From contig SXPO01000081.1 in assembly GCA_005793285.1 (NCBI GenBank), positions 1 through 5,290 on the forward strand: a stretch of DNA of 5,290 nt. The letters are read 5' to 3'. Position 1 is the stretch's first letter, and each line of letters begins with the position of its first letter. The stretch comes from Nitrospiraceae bacterium (GTDB taxonomy: Bacteria > Nitrospirota > Nitrospiria > Nitrospirales > Nitrospiraceae). Below, one piece after another: positions 1 to 5,290 of the stretch. The position numbers and the translations under genes are program-made. Under the pieces are notes generated by a model. That model was given only the letters and a program-made list of their open reading frames with translations. It was not told where the DNA came from and ran no database searches.

Positions 1-6
1 CCCTCC
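1..6 (-). promoter_or_regulatory. Possible ribosome binding site for a gene beyond the window
   Basis: After the accC TAG stop the minus strand reads TTCCGGAGGG up to the window edge. GGAGGG is a strong Shine-Dalgarno match placed where a closely following, co-transcribed gene would need it, so the operon probably continues past accC. The start codon of that gene is not in the window. Confidence 0.4.
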
Positions 7-10
7 GGAA

Positions 11-1351
11 CTATCTGGCGAGTAGCTGCTCCAAGAAGGCGGTGGAAATATGGCCTTTTTGGAAATCAGGATCGTTAAAGATCCTGCGATGGAGAGGAAT
101 GGTGGTCTTGATCCCTTCAATCACGAATTCATCGAGCGCGCGCCTCATCCGAGCCATAGCTTCTTGGCGGTCTCGCCCATGTGTGATCAATTTTGCGATC
201 ATTGAGTCATAATACGGCACGACTGTTGCGCCCGACTCCATAGTGGAATCGACTCGAACGCCGAACCCTCCAGGCGCGCTGTACTTGGTAATCTGCCCGG
301 GCGACGGGGTAAACTTTTCAGGGTCCTCCGCGTTGATCCGGCATTCCATGCTATGCCCGTTGAGCACGACGTCCTGCTGCCGGATCGACAGTGGATGACC
401 GGCTGCCAGACAAATCTGTTCCTTAATCAAATCAATGCCGGTTACCATTTCGGTGATGGGATGCTCGACCTGTATCCGGGTGTTCACCTCCATAAAGAAG
501 AAGTTCCGCTCTTTATCAAGCAGGAATTCGACGGTGCCGACATTTCGATAATGCACAGCTTTGACGGCTTCTACGGCGACCCGTCCAATCTCCCGGCGAA
601 GCTTCTCATCGATGGCCGGAGACGGAGTTTCTTCAACCAGCTTTTGATGCCGCCGTTGAATCGAGCAGTCGCGTTCACCCAGATGAATGACATGACCACG
701 GTGGTCGGCCATGACTTGGACTTCAATATGGCGCGGCTCCAAAAAATACCGTTCGAGATAGACGTTTTCGTTGCCAAAGGTAGACTTCGCCTCGGCCTGG
801 GCGGCCTGAAACGCCCGGCCCAAATCTTCGGCCTTGTTCACGACGCGCATGCCGCGGCCTCCGCCTCCGGCCGTCGCTTTGATGATGACGGGAAAGCCGA
901 TTTTCTGCGCGGCTTGCATCGCATCACCTTCGCTCCGCAACTCACCAAGACTGCCGGGTGTCACGGGCAGCCCCCGCTTGGACACAACCTCACGGGCCTT
1001 GGCTTTGTCCCCCATCATGGCAATGTTTTCAGAGGTCGGGCCGATGAATTTGATACCGATGGATTCGCAGACTTCAGCAAAGTGGGCGTTCTCAGACAAG
1101 AAACCATAGCCGGGATGGATGGCATCCACGCCGGTAATCTCCGCCGCGCTCAGAACATTTGGAATATTGCGGTAGCTCAATGCCGCTTCCGGCGGCCCCA
1201 CGCACACCTTCTCATCGGCAGCGCGCACATGCAGACTGGCAGCATCGGCCTCTGAATGGATGGCAACGGTCTTGATTCCGAGTTCCTTGCAGGCTCGGAT
1301 GACTCGCAGCGCAATCTCTCCGCGGTTGGCGACAAGAACTTTCTTAAACAC
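11..1351 (-). CDS. accC: Biotin carboxylase subunit of acetyl-CoA carboxylase
   Basis: Catalyses ATP- and bicarbonate-dependent carboxylation of the biotin carried on AccB, the first half-reaction of acetyl-CoA carboxylase, which supplies malonyl-CoA for fatty acid synthesis in the cytoplasm. The 446-residue protein is full length (E. coli AccC is 449) and aligns almost without gaps to the family: N-terminal [10 protein letters not shown] (6-15), [10 protein letters not shown] (79-88), ATP-grasp glycine loop AGGGGRGMR (161-169), and the catalytic and ligand residues K116, K159, E276, E288, N290, R292 and R338, which fall at the same numbers as in E. coli. The C-terminal lid and MRRAL segment (402-406) are present. 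The start is GTG with GGAG (1359-1362) 7 nt upstream. It follows accB by 31 nt and is surely co-transcribed with it. The stop is TAG. No substitution of a key residue is seen. Confidence 0.98.
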   Translation of the reverse strand: MFKKVLVANRGEIALRVIRACKELGIKTVAIHSEADAASLHVRAADEKVCVGPPEAALSYRNIPNVLSAAEITGVDAIHPGYGFLSENAHFAEVCESIGIKFIGPTSENIAMMGDKAKAREVVSKRGLPVTPGSLGELRSEGDAMQAAQKIGFPVIIKATAGGGGRGMRVVNKAEDLGRAFQAAQAEAKSTFGNENVYLERYFLEPRHIEVQVMADHRGHVIHLGERDCSIQRRHQKLVEETPSPAIDEKLRREIGRVAVEAVKAVHYRNVGTVEFLLDKERNFFFMEVNTRIQVEHPITEMVTGIDLIKEQICLAAGHPLSIRQQDVVLNGHSMECRINAEDPEKFTPSPGQITKYSAPGGFGVRVDSTMESGATVVPYYDSMIAKLITHGRDRQEAMARMRRALDEFVIEGIKTTIPLHRRIFNDPDFQKGHISTAFLEQLLAR

Positions 1352-1382
1352 GTCGTAGCTCCGATAGGTCGGCGAGGACCGT

Positions 1383-1946
1383 CTAGTGAACGGGGTTTGG
1401 ATCTACCAAGAAGAGTGCGTGCCCATACTCAACCGGTTTGGTGCTTTCGGCCAGAATCTTCACGATGCGGCCGTCCGTTTCAGACTCGATTTCATTCATC
1501 AGTTTCATGGCTTCGACGATACACAACACTTGGCCTTTTTTGACCATGTCGCCCTCTTCAACATAGGGATCGGCATCCGGCGACGGCGATCGATAGAATG
1601 TCCCAACGATGGGAGAGGTAATCGTCACCATGCCAGTCGTATTGTCGGCCGAAGGACCAGAAGGCTTTGTGGAATGGGCGCTTGGCTGATGAATATTGAG
1701 GGCGGCTTCATGCACCGAAGCCGTGACGGACTTGATGCCGATCTCATGGCGGACTCGAATACGCACCCCTTGCCGTTCTAATTCCAACTCGGTCAAGTTG
1801 TTCCGGCGAAGCAAATCAATGAGATCTTGGATCTGCTTGGTTTGGCCACTCGTAAGCAATGCCTCCTGCCCAGGCCCACTCGGCATGGACGGCATGATGA
1901 GCGGTCTCGGTTTCTTCTTCGGCGTGGACCGTCGGCGCGCGCTCAC
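1383..1946 (-). CDS. accB: Biotin carboxyl carrier protein of acetyl-CoA carboxylase
   Basis: Carries biotin, and then carboxybiotin, between AccC and the AccAD carboxyltransferase. The C-terminal biotinyl domain (about 107-185) has the motif EAMKLMNEI (145-153), making K148 the biotinylated lysine, and the 'thumb' insertion [14 protein letters not shown] (120-133) typical of bacterial acetyl-CoA carboxylase carriers. Residues 36-68 form the conserved N-terminal helix/strand ([22 protein letters not shown]), followed by a Ser/Pro/Thr/His-rich linker (about 75-105). The GTG start overlaps the efp stop in a GTGA arrangement and has GGAG (1955-1958) 8 nt upstream, hence the 187-residue form. This adds a basic leader ([12 protein letters not shown], 4-15) absent from the 156-residue E. 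coli protein. The ATG at 1895 (MPSMPS) is an alternative start, but its ribosome site is weaker. The stop is TAG. accC follows 31 nt on. Confidence 0.96.
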   Translation of the reverse strand: MSARRRSTPKKKPRPLIMPSMPSGPGQEALLTSGQTKQIQDLIDLLRRNNLTELELERQGVRIRVRHEIGIKSVTASVHEAALNIHQPSAHSTKPSGPSADNTTGMVTITSPIVGTFYRSPSPDADPYVEEGDMVKKGQVLCIVEAMKLMNEIESETDGRIVKILAESTKPVEYGHALFLVDPNPVH

Positions 1947-2503
1947 CGGACCCGCTCCACATACGACCTGGTACGAGTATCGATCTTGATCACAGTGCCG
2001 ACTTCCAAATACAGAGGAACTTTGATGGTCGCCCCGGTTTCGACAACCGCGGGTTTGGTGCCGCCGGATGCGGTATCGCCTCGAACGCCAGGATCCGCAT
2101 CGACGACCTTCAGCTCGATAAAATTGGGCAGCTCGACATCAATCGGCCGGTGTTCATAAACCAGAATCTTGACGACCATGTTTTCTTTTAAGAGATCCGC
2201 ATTGTCTCCGAGCGTGTCCTTCTCGAATGAGAGCTGTTCATAGGATTCCGTGTCCATGAACGTAAACAACTCGCCGGTGGCGTAGAGAAACTGCATATCA
2301 CGTTCTTCCAAGTCTGGTTCTTCAAAACGCTCCCCGGACCGAAAGGTTCGATCCAGCACATTCCCCGACAGGTAACTTTTCAGCTTGGTCCGCACGAACG
2401 CGCCGCCCTTTCCCGGCTTCACATGCTGAAACTCCACGATATAGAACGGTTCGCCTTCCACCATGAGACGAACCCCATTTCGAAAGTCAACGGTCGAAAT
2501 CAC
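1943..2503 (-). CDS. efp: Translation elongation factor P
   Basis: EF-P binds ribosomes stalled on polyproline stretches, between the P and E sites, and stimulates peptide bond formation. The 186-residue protein has the family's usual length and three beta-barrel domains: KOW-like (about 1-63), first OB (about 65-128) and C-terminal OB (about 130-186). The last carries the EF-P signature region with [12 protein letters not shown] (137-148), [10 protein letters not shown] (160-169) and [13 protein letters not shown] (172-184). The tip of the first domain reads VKPGKGGAF (28-36), so K32 is the expected modification site. This is the lysine type (EpmA beta-lysylation or a B. subtilis-like modification), not the rhamnosyl-arginine type; no modification enzyme lies in the window. 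The start is GTG with AAGGGAG (2510-2516) 6 nt upstream. The stop codon overlaps the accB start by 4 nt, indicating translational coupling. A 43-nt gap separates it from aroQ. Confidence 0.97.
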   Translation of the reverse strand: MISTVDFRNGVRLMVEGEPFYIVEFQHVKPGKGGAFVRTKLKSYLSGNVLDRTFRSGERFEEPDLEERDMQFLYATGELFTFMDTESYEQLSFEKDTLGDNADLLKENMVVKILVYEHRPIDVELPNFIELKVVDADPGVRGDTASGGTKPAVVETGATIKVPLYLEVGTVIKIDTRTRSYVERVR

Positions 2504-2546
2504 TCCGTACTCCCTTCAATCAGAACAATGAACCATAGCCCATGGG

Positions 2547-3044
2547 TCAATGGCTGCGCGTCTCGGCCTCACGGCTCAATCCAACCCCTGAGACGGGCTT
2601 GGATCCATGCGAGACCAGATGTTCATGCAGCCCTCGTAGCGCCAAGAGATAGCCGGTCGGGCCAAATCCTGAAATCTGGCCCAGCGTCACCCCCGAAACA
2701 TAGGAATGCCTGCGAAACTCTTCCCGCCGATGGATGTTGGACAGATGCACTTCGATTGCGGGCAGCTCGACAGCCAAGAGTGCATCCCTCACCGCAATGC
2801 TGGTATGCGTGTAGGCCGCAGGATTGATGATGATCCCGTGATAGTTGCTGCGAGCGTCCTGAATCCACGTCACCAGCTCGCCCTCATGATTCGACTGGCG
2901 GATCTCCAGTTCCACTCCCAGTTCACTGCCAAGCTTCGACAGCGACGCATTGATGGCAGCAAGCGTAGTGCTCCCATACACAGACTCTTCACGACTCCCC
3001 AGCAAATTGAGGTTGGGACCGTGCAGGACGAGTACACGCAGCAT
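2547..3044 (-). CDS. aroQ: Type II 3-dehydroquinate dehydratase
   Basis: Dehydrates 3-dehydroquinate to 3-dehydroshikimate, step three of the shikimate pathway to aromatic amino acids and folate; family members are cytoplasmic dodecamers. Numbered from the ATG at 3044 (165 residues), the hallmarks are [12 protein letters not shown] (8-19), catalytic-loop R18 and Y23, [10 protein letters not shown] (49-58), [10 protein letters not shown] (73-82, with catalytic N74 and H80), and [14 protein letters not shown] (98-111, with H100). [14 protein letters not shown] (125-138) closes the fold. The C-terminal ~20 residues extend past the usual ~145-150 and look unstructured. The ATG is chosen because [12 protein letters not shown] is the canonical N-terminus. 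The only strong ribosome site, AGGAGG (3060-3065), is 15 nt away, longer than usual. A TTG at 3071 in the same frame would add nine basic residues and lies upstream of that site, so it cannot use it. It is the first gene after a promoter-bearing gap. Confidence 0.95.
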   Translation of the reverse strand: MLRVLVLHGPNLNLLGSREESVYGSTTLAAINASLSKLGSELGVELEIRQSNHEGELVTWIQDARSNYHGIIINPAAYTHTSIAVRDALLAVELPAIEVHLSNIHRREEFRRHSYVSGVTLGQISGFGPTGYLLALRGLHEHLVSHGSKPVSGVGLSREAETRSH

Positions 3045-3059
3045 AGGACGTACGAACCG

Positions 3060-3065
3060 CCTCCT
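3060..3065 (-). promoter_or_regulatory. aroQ ribosome binding site with long spacing
   Basis: AGGAGG on the minus strand is a perfect Shine-Dalgarno core, but it sits 15 nt before the ATG at 3044 instead of the usual 5-9. No ATG, GTG or TTG in the aroQ frame lies between them. The sequence just before the ATG (TCCT) is complementary to AGGA of this site, so a small hairpin could shorten the effective distance or block the site. Confidence 0.5.
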
Positions 3066-3107
3066 GATCAAAGCAGACCTGACGCTTCTGTGTCGAACAA
3101 GGGAGAT

Positions 3108-3136
3108 ATTCTAGCAGCCCCACCTGGGATGGTCAA
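3108..3136 (-). promoter_or_regulatory. Sigma70-type promoter for aroQ-efp-accB-accC
   Basis: On the minus strand, TTGACC (3131-3136) and TAGAAT (3108-3113) are separated by exactly 17 nt (3114-3130). Each hexamer matches the sigma70 consensus at five of six positions. Transcription would start near 3100-3102, giving a 5' leader of about 57 nt before the aroQ ATG. The promoter lies in the only gap over 50 nt in the window, directly after coaBC, at the junction of two gene clusters that are separate in other bacteria. It is predicted from sequence alone. Confidence 0.65.
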
Positions 3137-3167
3137 ACCATTGAACTATCTGGGAAGTTATGAATTG

Positions 3168-4445
3168 TTATTCGCCGAGGTAGTTTGATCGCGCCGGCGC
3201 TCCCGGATCAAGCCCAGCCACTGTTCGAGCAGGTTGGGGTAGATTCCGCACTTCCGTCAGGATTTGGTCCGCCAGCCGGCGTTTGGACATTAACCCGAAT
3301 TCTTTCCGCCTGCCGCCACGCGCAAGAACGACAGCGGCGTTATCGTCGCTGCCAAAGCCGGCGCCTTCTTTCGTGATATCGTTTGCAACGATCGCGTCGA
3401 GCCCTTTTCCGGTGAGTTTCGCCATGGCATGCGCAAGCACATCCTCAGTCTCTGCAGCAAACCCTACGAGAACTTGAGTGGTCCGTTGCGCAGACAGCAT
3501 CGCAAGAATATCGGGCGCCGCCTCAAGGTCGAGCGTCAACGACGTGCGGCCTTGTTTCTTCATTTTCTGAGCTGCTTGCTCCCGTGGCCGAAAGTCCGCG
3601 ACGGCGGCTGCCATCACCACCACCGTCGCCCAGGCAAAATGACGACAGAGGCTGTCGGCCATTTCTTGTGCCGATGTAACCGACAGGACTTCAACACCGG
3701 CCGGTGGCACAAGAGCAGTGGGCCCGGTGACCAGCACGACTTCCGCCCCCCGGTCACGAGCCGCTTCCGCAATCGCGTAACCCATCTTGCCCGACGAACG
3801 ATTGGAGATGAACCGAACAGGATCAATCGCCTCCTGAGTAGGTCCCGCCGACACCAGCACCCGCTGCCCCAACCAATCGGCCTGCGGAATCAGCAGAGCT
3901 TGCACCGCCTCGACAATTCTCGGTTCAGTAGCCAGCCTCCCTTGCGCTATCTGTCCCGACGCCAGCAGCCCCTCTTCAGGATCAAGCACGACGACACCGC
4001 GCGCCCGAAGCATCCGTACATGCTCAACCACGGTAGGATGTTCCCACATGCCACCATCCATAGCCGGAGCAATGATCAGTGGACATTGGGCCGTGAGCAG
4101 CATCGTCGATAGGACATCATCCGCCAATCCAATGGCCGCCTTGGCCAGAAAATTCGCCGTCGCCGGCGCAATAATGACGGCATGGGCGCCTTCAGGGACT
4201 GTCAGATGCCGCATTTCTTCGCGAGCCTCGAAAAGATCCGTCGTGACTCGCTCACCGGAAAGCACTTCGAATGTCAGCGGCGCTACGAATTTAGTTGCGC
4301 TATTCGTCATCACTACGGAAACAGCTGCGCCCCGACACTTCAACGTCCGCAGCAAGCTCACCGCCTTATAGGCGGCGATGCTCCCGGTGACGCCCAGCAC
4401 GAGGCGTCTGCCCCGCAATATTGCCGGCGCTCCATCCAGATTCAA
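3168..4445 (-). CDS. coaBC: Bifunctional phosphopantothenoylcysteine decarboxylase / phosphopantothenate-cysteine ligase
   Basis: Joins 4'-phosphopantothenate to cysteine using CTP (CoaB) and decarboxylates the product with FMN to 4'-phosphopantetheine (CoaC), both in coenzyme A synthesis. The CoaC flavoprotein domain (about 12-188) shows GVTGSIAAYK (18-27), the catalytic H80 (EMRHL), APATANFLAK (93-102) and PAMDGGMW (127-134, Asp where E. coli has Asn). The clamp segment LLASGQIAQGRL (160-171) has S163 at the position of E. coli Cys158. The CoaB domain (about 193-400) shows SAGPTQEAIDPVRFISNRSSGKMG (199-222, with N215), AAAVADFRP (279-287), the KMKK lysines (294-297), GFAAETED (328-335) and NDI (355-357). 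The start is TTG, preceded by GGGAGGA (4450-4456) leaving 5 nt after GGAGG. It lies 14 nt after rpoZ. The last ~26 residues (after EVRNL) may be frame-shifted; the alternative frame would end at 3158. Confidence 0.96.
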   Translation of the reverse strand: MNLDGAPAILRGRRLVLGVTGSIAAYKAVSLLRTLKCRGAAVSVVMTNSATKFVAPLTFEVLSGERVTTDLFEAREEMRHLTVPEGAHAVIIAPATANFLAKAAIGLADDVLSTMLLTAQCPLIIAPAMDGGMWEHPTVVEHVRMLRARGVVVLDPEEGLLASGQIAQGRLATEPRIVEAVQALLIPQADWLGQRVLVSAGPTQEAIDPVRFISNRSSGKMGYAIAEAARDRGAEVVLVTGPTALVPPAGVEVLSVTSAQEMADSLCRHFAWATVVVMAAAVADFRPREQAAQKMKKQGRTSLTLDLEAAPDILAMLSAQRTTQVLVGFAAETEDVLAHAMAKLTGKGLDAIVANDITKEGAGFGSDDNAAVVLARGGRRKEFGLMSKRRLADQILTEVRNLPQPARTVAGLDPGAPARSNYLGE

Positions 4446-4449
4446 TGGT

Positions 4450-4456
4450 TCCTCCC
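4450..4456 (-). promoter_or_regulatory. Ribosome binding site fixing the TTG start of coaBC
   Basis: GGGAGGA on the minus strand lies in the 14-nt rpoZ-coaBC gap, leaving 5 nt between GGAGG and the TTG at 4445. The strength and distance of this site are the main reason to accept the TTG. The flavoprotein fold begins at about residue 12 (RGRRLVLGVTGSIAAYK). Confidence 0.7.
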
Positions 4457-4459
4457 GAT

Positions 4460-4819
4460 CTATTCTTCGGCCGGAGCCACTTGCGGCGTGACCGTATCGT
4501 CCACATACACACTGAGCTCTTTCTTGATCTCCTTCGCATCCTCTCCCGTCATCATCGCCATACGCTCAGTTTCGCCTTCTTTCCCGCGCTTCGCCTCCTT
4601 CATCGCATCGCGAGCCTCTTTCCCGGTCAGATACGAAACCTTGCCGCGCAGCACTTCGTCCAGCGCGCCGGTCGTTTCTTTGGTAAAGCGAGAGGGGCCG
4701 GTCGGTTTTGCCCCCTGGGCCAAGTGTTTGGCCCGTTGCGAAGCAACGATCACCAGCCGGTGGCGGGAATCGAATTCGTTCGGTGTGTACTGTGGGAGTA
4801 GACTCAGCATATCAATCAT
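4460..4819 (-). CDS. rpoZ: DNA-directed RNA polymerase omega subunit (divergent)
   Basis: Omega wraps the C-terminal tail of RNA polymerase beta' and aids its folding and assembly. The 119-residue product is somewhat longer than E. coli omega (91). It keeps the core pattern: FDSRHRLVIVASQRAKHLAQG (16-36), matching the family's F-D-x-V-x-x-A-x-R-A-R helix, then TKETTGALDEVLRGKVSY (46-63), matching K-x-T-x-x-A-L-x-E-I-x-x-G-K-v. The C-terminal half is highly charged (Lys/Glu-rich, about 67-101) and ends in an acidic, Pro-containing tail. The ATG at 4819 is preferred because AGGAG (4828-4832) lies 8 nt upstream and the family N-terminus fits; the longer reading from 4900 would overlap the gmk end. 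Its position between gmk and coaBC is the classic rpoZ location and supports the call, since sequence identity to well-studied omegas is modest. The stop is TAG. Confidence 0.85.
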   Translation of the reverse strand: MIDMLSLLPQYTPNEFDSRHRLVIVASQRAKHLAQGAKPTGPSRFTKETTGALDEVLRGKVSYLTGKEARDAMKEAKRGKEGETERMAMMTGEDAKEIKKELSVYVDDTVTPQVAPAEE

Positions 4820-4844
4820 GATGTGCGCTCCTGCTATGAGATGG

Positions 4845-5228
4845 TTATGTGGCCCGATTGCTCTGTTGGGGATCTCTCTCGATAATAAAGTTCTGTTCAA
4901 ACCAGTTCATGTCGAGTCGTTTGGTCTTGAGCCGCTCCGCAAGAAAGATACTTTGTAACTCGCGGAACGACTGCGCAAGGTCGTCATTACGGACGATATA
5001 GTAGTACTCGCGAAAGCTCCAGACTTCTTCTTTGACCCGATGCAGCCGGCGAACGATTTCTTCCTGTGAGTCTGACGCACGACTTTGGAGCCTCGCGCGC
5101 AACGTGTCCAGAGACGGCGGAAGAATAAAAATATAGACGCCATCCTCGAACTTCTTCTTGATCTGAAGCGCACCCTGCACGTCAATTTCCAACAAGACGT
5201 CTATGCCTTGCTCCATCTTGTCCCTCAA
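4845..5228 (-). CDS. gmk: Guanylate kinase, C-terminal part (open segment of an interrupted gene)
   Basis: Guanylate kinase phosphorylates GMP (and dGMP) to GDP using ATP. This 127-codon open segment holds the core and C-terminus of the enzyme: EQGIDVLLEIDVQGA (6-20, where D16 matches the guanine-binding Asp100 of yeast), IFILPPS (33-39), the ATP-lid region RLQSRASDSQEEIVRRL (46-62), EYYYIVRNDDL (74-84) and IFLAERLK (94-101). The segment starts formally at a TTG directly after an in-frame stop. This is probably not a real start: it has no good ribosome site, and guanylate kinase sequence continues upstream in the same frame (see the separate entry). The N-terminal half with the P-loop (about 80-90 residues) lies outside the window. 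The stop is TAA, and rpoZ follows after 25 nt. Confidence 0.9.
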   Translation of the reverse strand: MRDKMEQGIDVLLEIDVQGALQIKKKFEDGVYIFILPPSLDTLRARLQSRASDSQEEIVRRLHRVKEEVWSFREYYYIVRNDDLAQSFRELQSIFLAERLKTKRLDMNWFEQNFIIERDPQQSNRAT

Positions 5229-5288
5229 GACTTACCGTGGAGTACCGTAACAATGACCATACACATGGGCATACTACAAGAATTCATT
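5229..5288 (-). pseudogene. gmk: Upstream continuation of gmk with two in-frame stops
   Basis: In the same frame as the open gmk segment, the minus strand from 5288 reads N-E-F-L-stop-Y-A-H-V-Y-G-H-C-Y-G-T-P-R-stop-V and then joins the open frame. This aligns gap-free with the family's F-L/I-E-x-A-x-V-x-G-N-Y-Y-G-T segment (E. coli FLEHAEVFGNYYGTSREA from memory). The stops are TAG at 5274-5276, where the family has the guanine-binding Glu (yeast Glu69), and TAA at 5232-5234, where E. coli has Glu. Each is one substitution from a Glu codon. There is no frameshift. Cys in H-C-Y-G-T replaces the usual aromatic residue, while the following GMP-binding Tyr is kept. Either the gene is broken or this end of the sequence contains errors. 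The homology is clear; its cause is not. Confidence 0.75.
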
Positions 5289-5290
5289 GC

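Larger units (their letters stand above)
3045..3167. other. Intergenic spacer between coaBC and aroQ
   Basis: This 123-nt gap is the longest non-coding stretch in the window. It holds the predicted aroQ promoter, a short leader and the AGGAGG ribosome site. No GC-rich hairpin followed by a T-run is visible after the coaBC stop, so read-through from the upstream genes into aroQ remains possible. If the coaBC frame is shifted (see findings), the gene would end at 3158 and the spacer would shrink by 10 nt. Confidence 0.8.

Noticed and set aside
353..1255. A 300-codon open frame on the plus strand opposite accC
   Set aside because: It is antisense to a fully conserved biotin carboxylase, shows no recognisable domain, and is the kind of shadow frame common opposite GC-rich genes.
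3129..3141. Inverted repeat ATGGT-CAA-ACCAT overlapping the -35 box, a possible operator or terminator stem
   Set aside because: Arms of only five bases with a 3-nt loop and no T-run are expected by chance; there is no second copy to support an operator.
8..3153. The 11-base word GAACTATCTGG near the window start and again near 3143
   Set aside because: A few shared 11-mers are expected by chance in a window this size; one copy overlaps the accC stop and the other lies in the spacer, with no further similarity around them.
3429..4112. A 227-codon plus-strand frame opposite coaBC
   Set aside because: Its composition (Arg, His, Pro-rich with no motif) is typical of an antisense shadow; the minus strand encodes conserved CoaBC throughout.
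4820..4900. N-terminal extension of rpoZ to 4900
   Set aside because: It would overlap the end of gmk by 56 nt and add non-conserved residues; the ATG at 4819 has a well-placed AGGAG and matches the family N-terminus.
4182..4958. A 258-codon plus-strand frame spanning the coaBC, rpoZ and gmk region
   Set aside because: It crosses three genes on the opposite strand and their ribosome sites, and has no recognisable motif.
5274..5276. Stop codon reassignment (UAG/UAA read as Glu) as the explanation for the gmk stops
   Set aside because: The same codons end accC, accB, rpoZ (TAG) and coaBC (TAA) at sensible positions, and no bacterial code of this kind is known to me.
5278..5283. GAATTC close to the window edge as a sign of a cloning linker or chimeric end
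   Set aside because: The site lies within sequence that translates as guanylate kinase (E-F in N-E-F-L), so it is native rather than vector.

Overview
The window is a compact bacterial chromosomal segment with every gene on the minus strand. Read in the direction of transcription (high to low coordinates) the order is gmk (3' part only), rpoZ, coaBC, aroQ, efp, accB, accC. The protein sequences and this order, together with moderately GC-rich DNA and frequent GTG/TTG starts, suggest a Gram-negative, deep-branching bacterium. A member of the Nitrospirota (Nitrospira-like) is my best guess from recall of similar proteins, but I could not verify it by a search. The segment looks like core genome, or a metagenomic contig of core genome. 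I see no mobile element, CRISPR array, tRNA/rRNA or defence gene.

Two conserved clusters are joined here. The upstream one, gmk-rpoZ-coaBC (about 3158-5290), covers GMP phosphorylation, the RNA polymerase omega subunit and coenzyme A synthesis. The downstream one, aroQ-efp-accB-accC (11-3044), covers the third shikimate step, the translation factor EF-P, and the biotin carrier and biotin carboxylase of acetyl-CoA carboxylase. In Firmicutes such as Bacillus subtilis these clusters are separate, and a pepP-type peptidase lies between aroQ and efp; here it is absent. Spacing inside each cluster is tight (4-nt overlap to 43 nt). The single larger gap, 123 nt between coaBC and aroQ, carries a near-consensus sigma70-type promoter (TTGACC-17-TAGAAT), so the downstream cluster probably has its own transcription start.

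Three points deserve a second look. First, the gmk frame at the high-coordinate end continues to the window edge as recognisable guanylate kinase but has two in-frame stop codons 14 codons apart, one exactly at the guanine-binding Glu. Second, CoaBC has Ser where the E. coli enzyme has its active-site Cys158. Third, the last ~26 codons of coaBC look more coding-like in the other frame after a four-base homopolymer, suggesting a 1-nt indel. I found no evidence of a new biological system; this is mostly ordinary housekeeping sequence.
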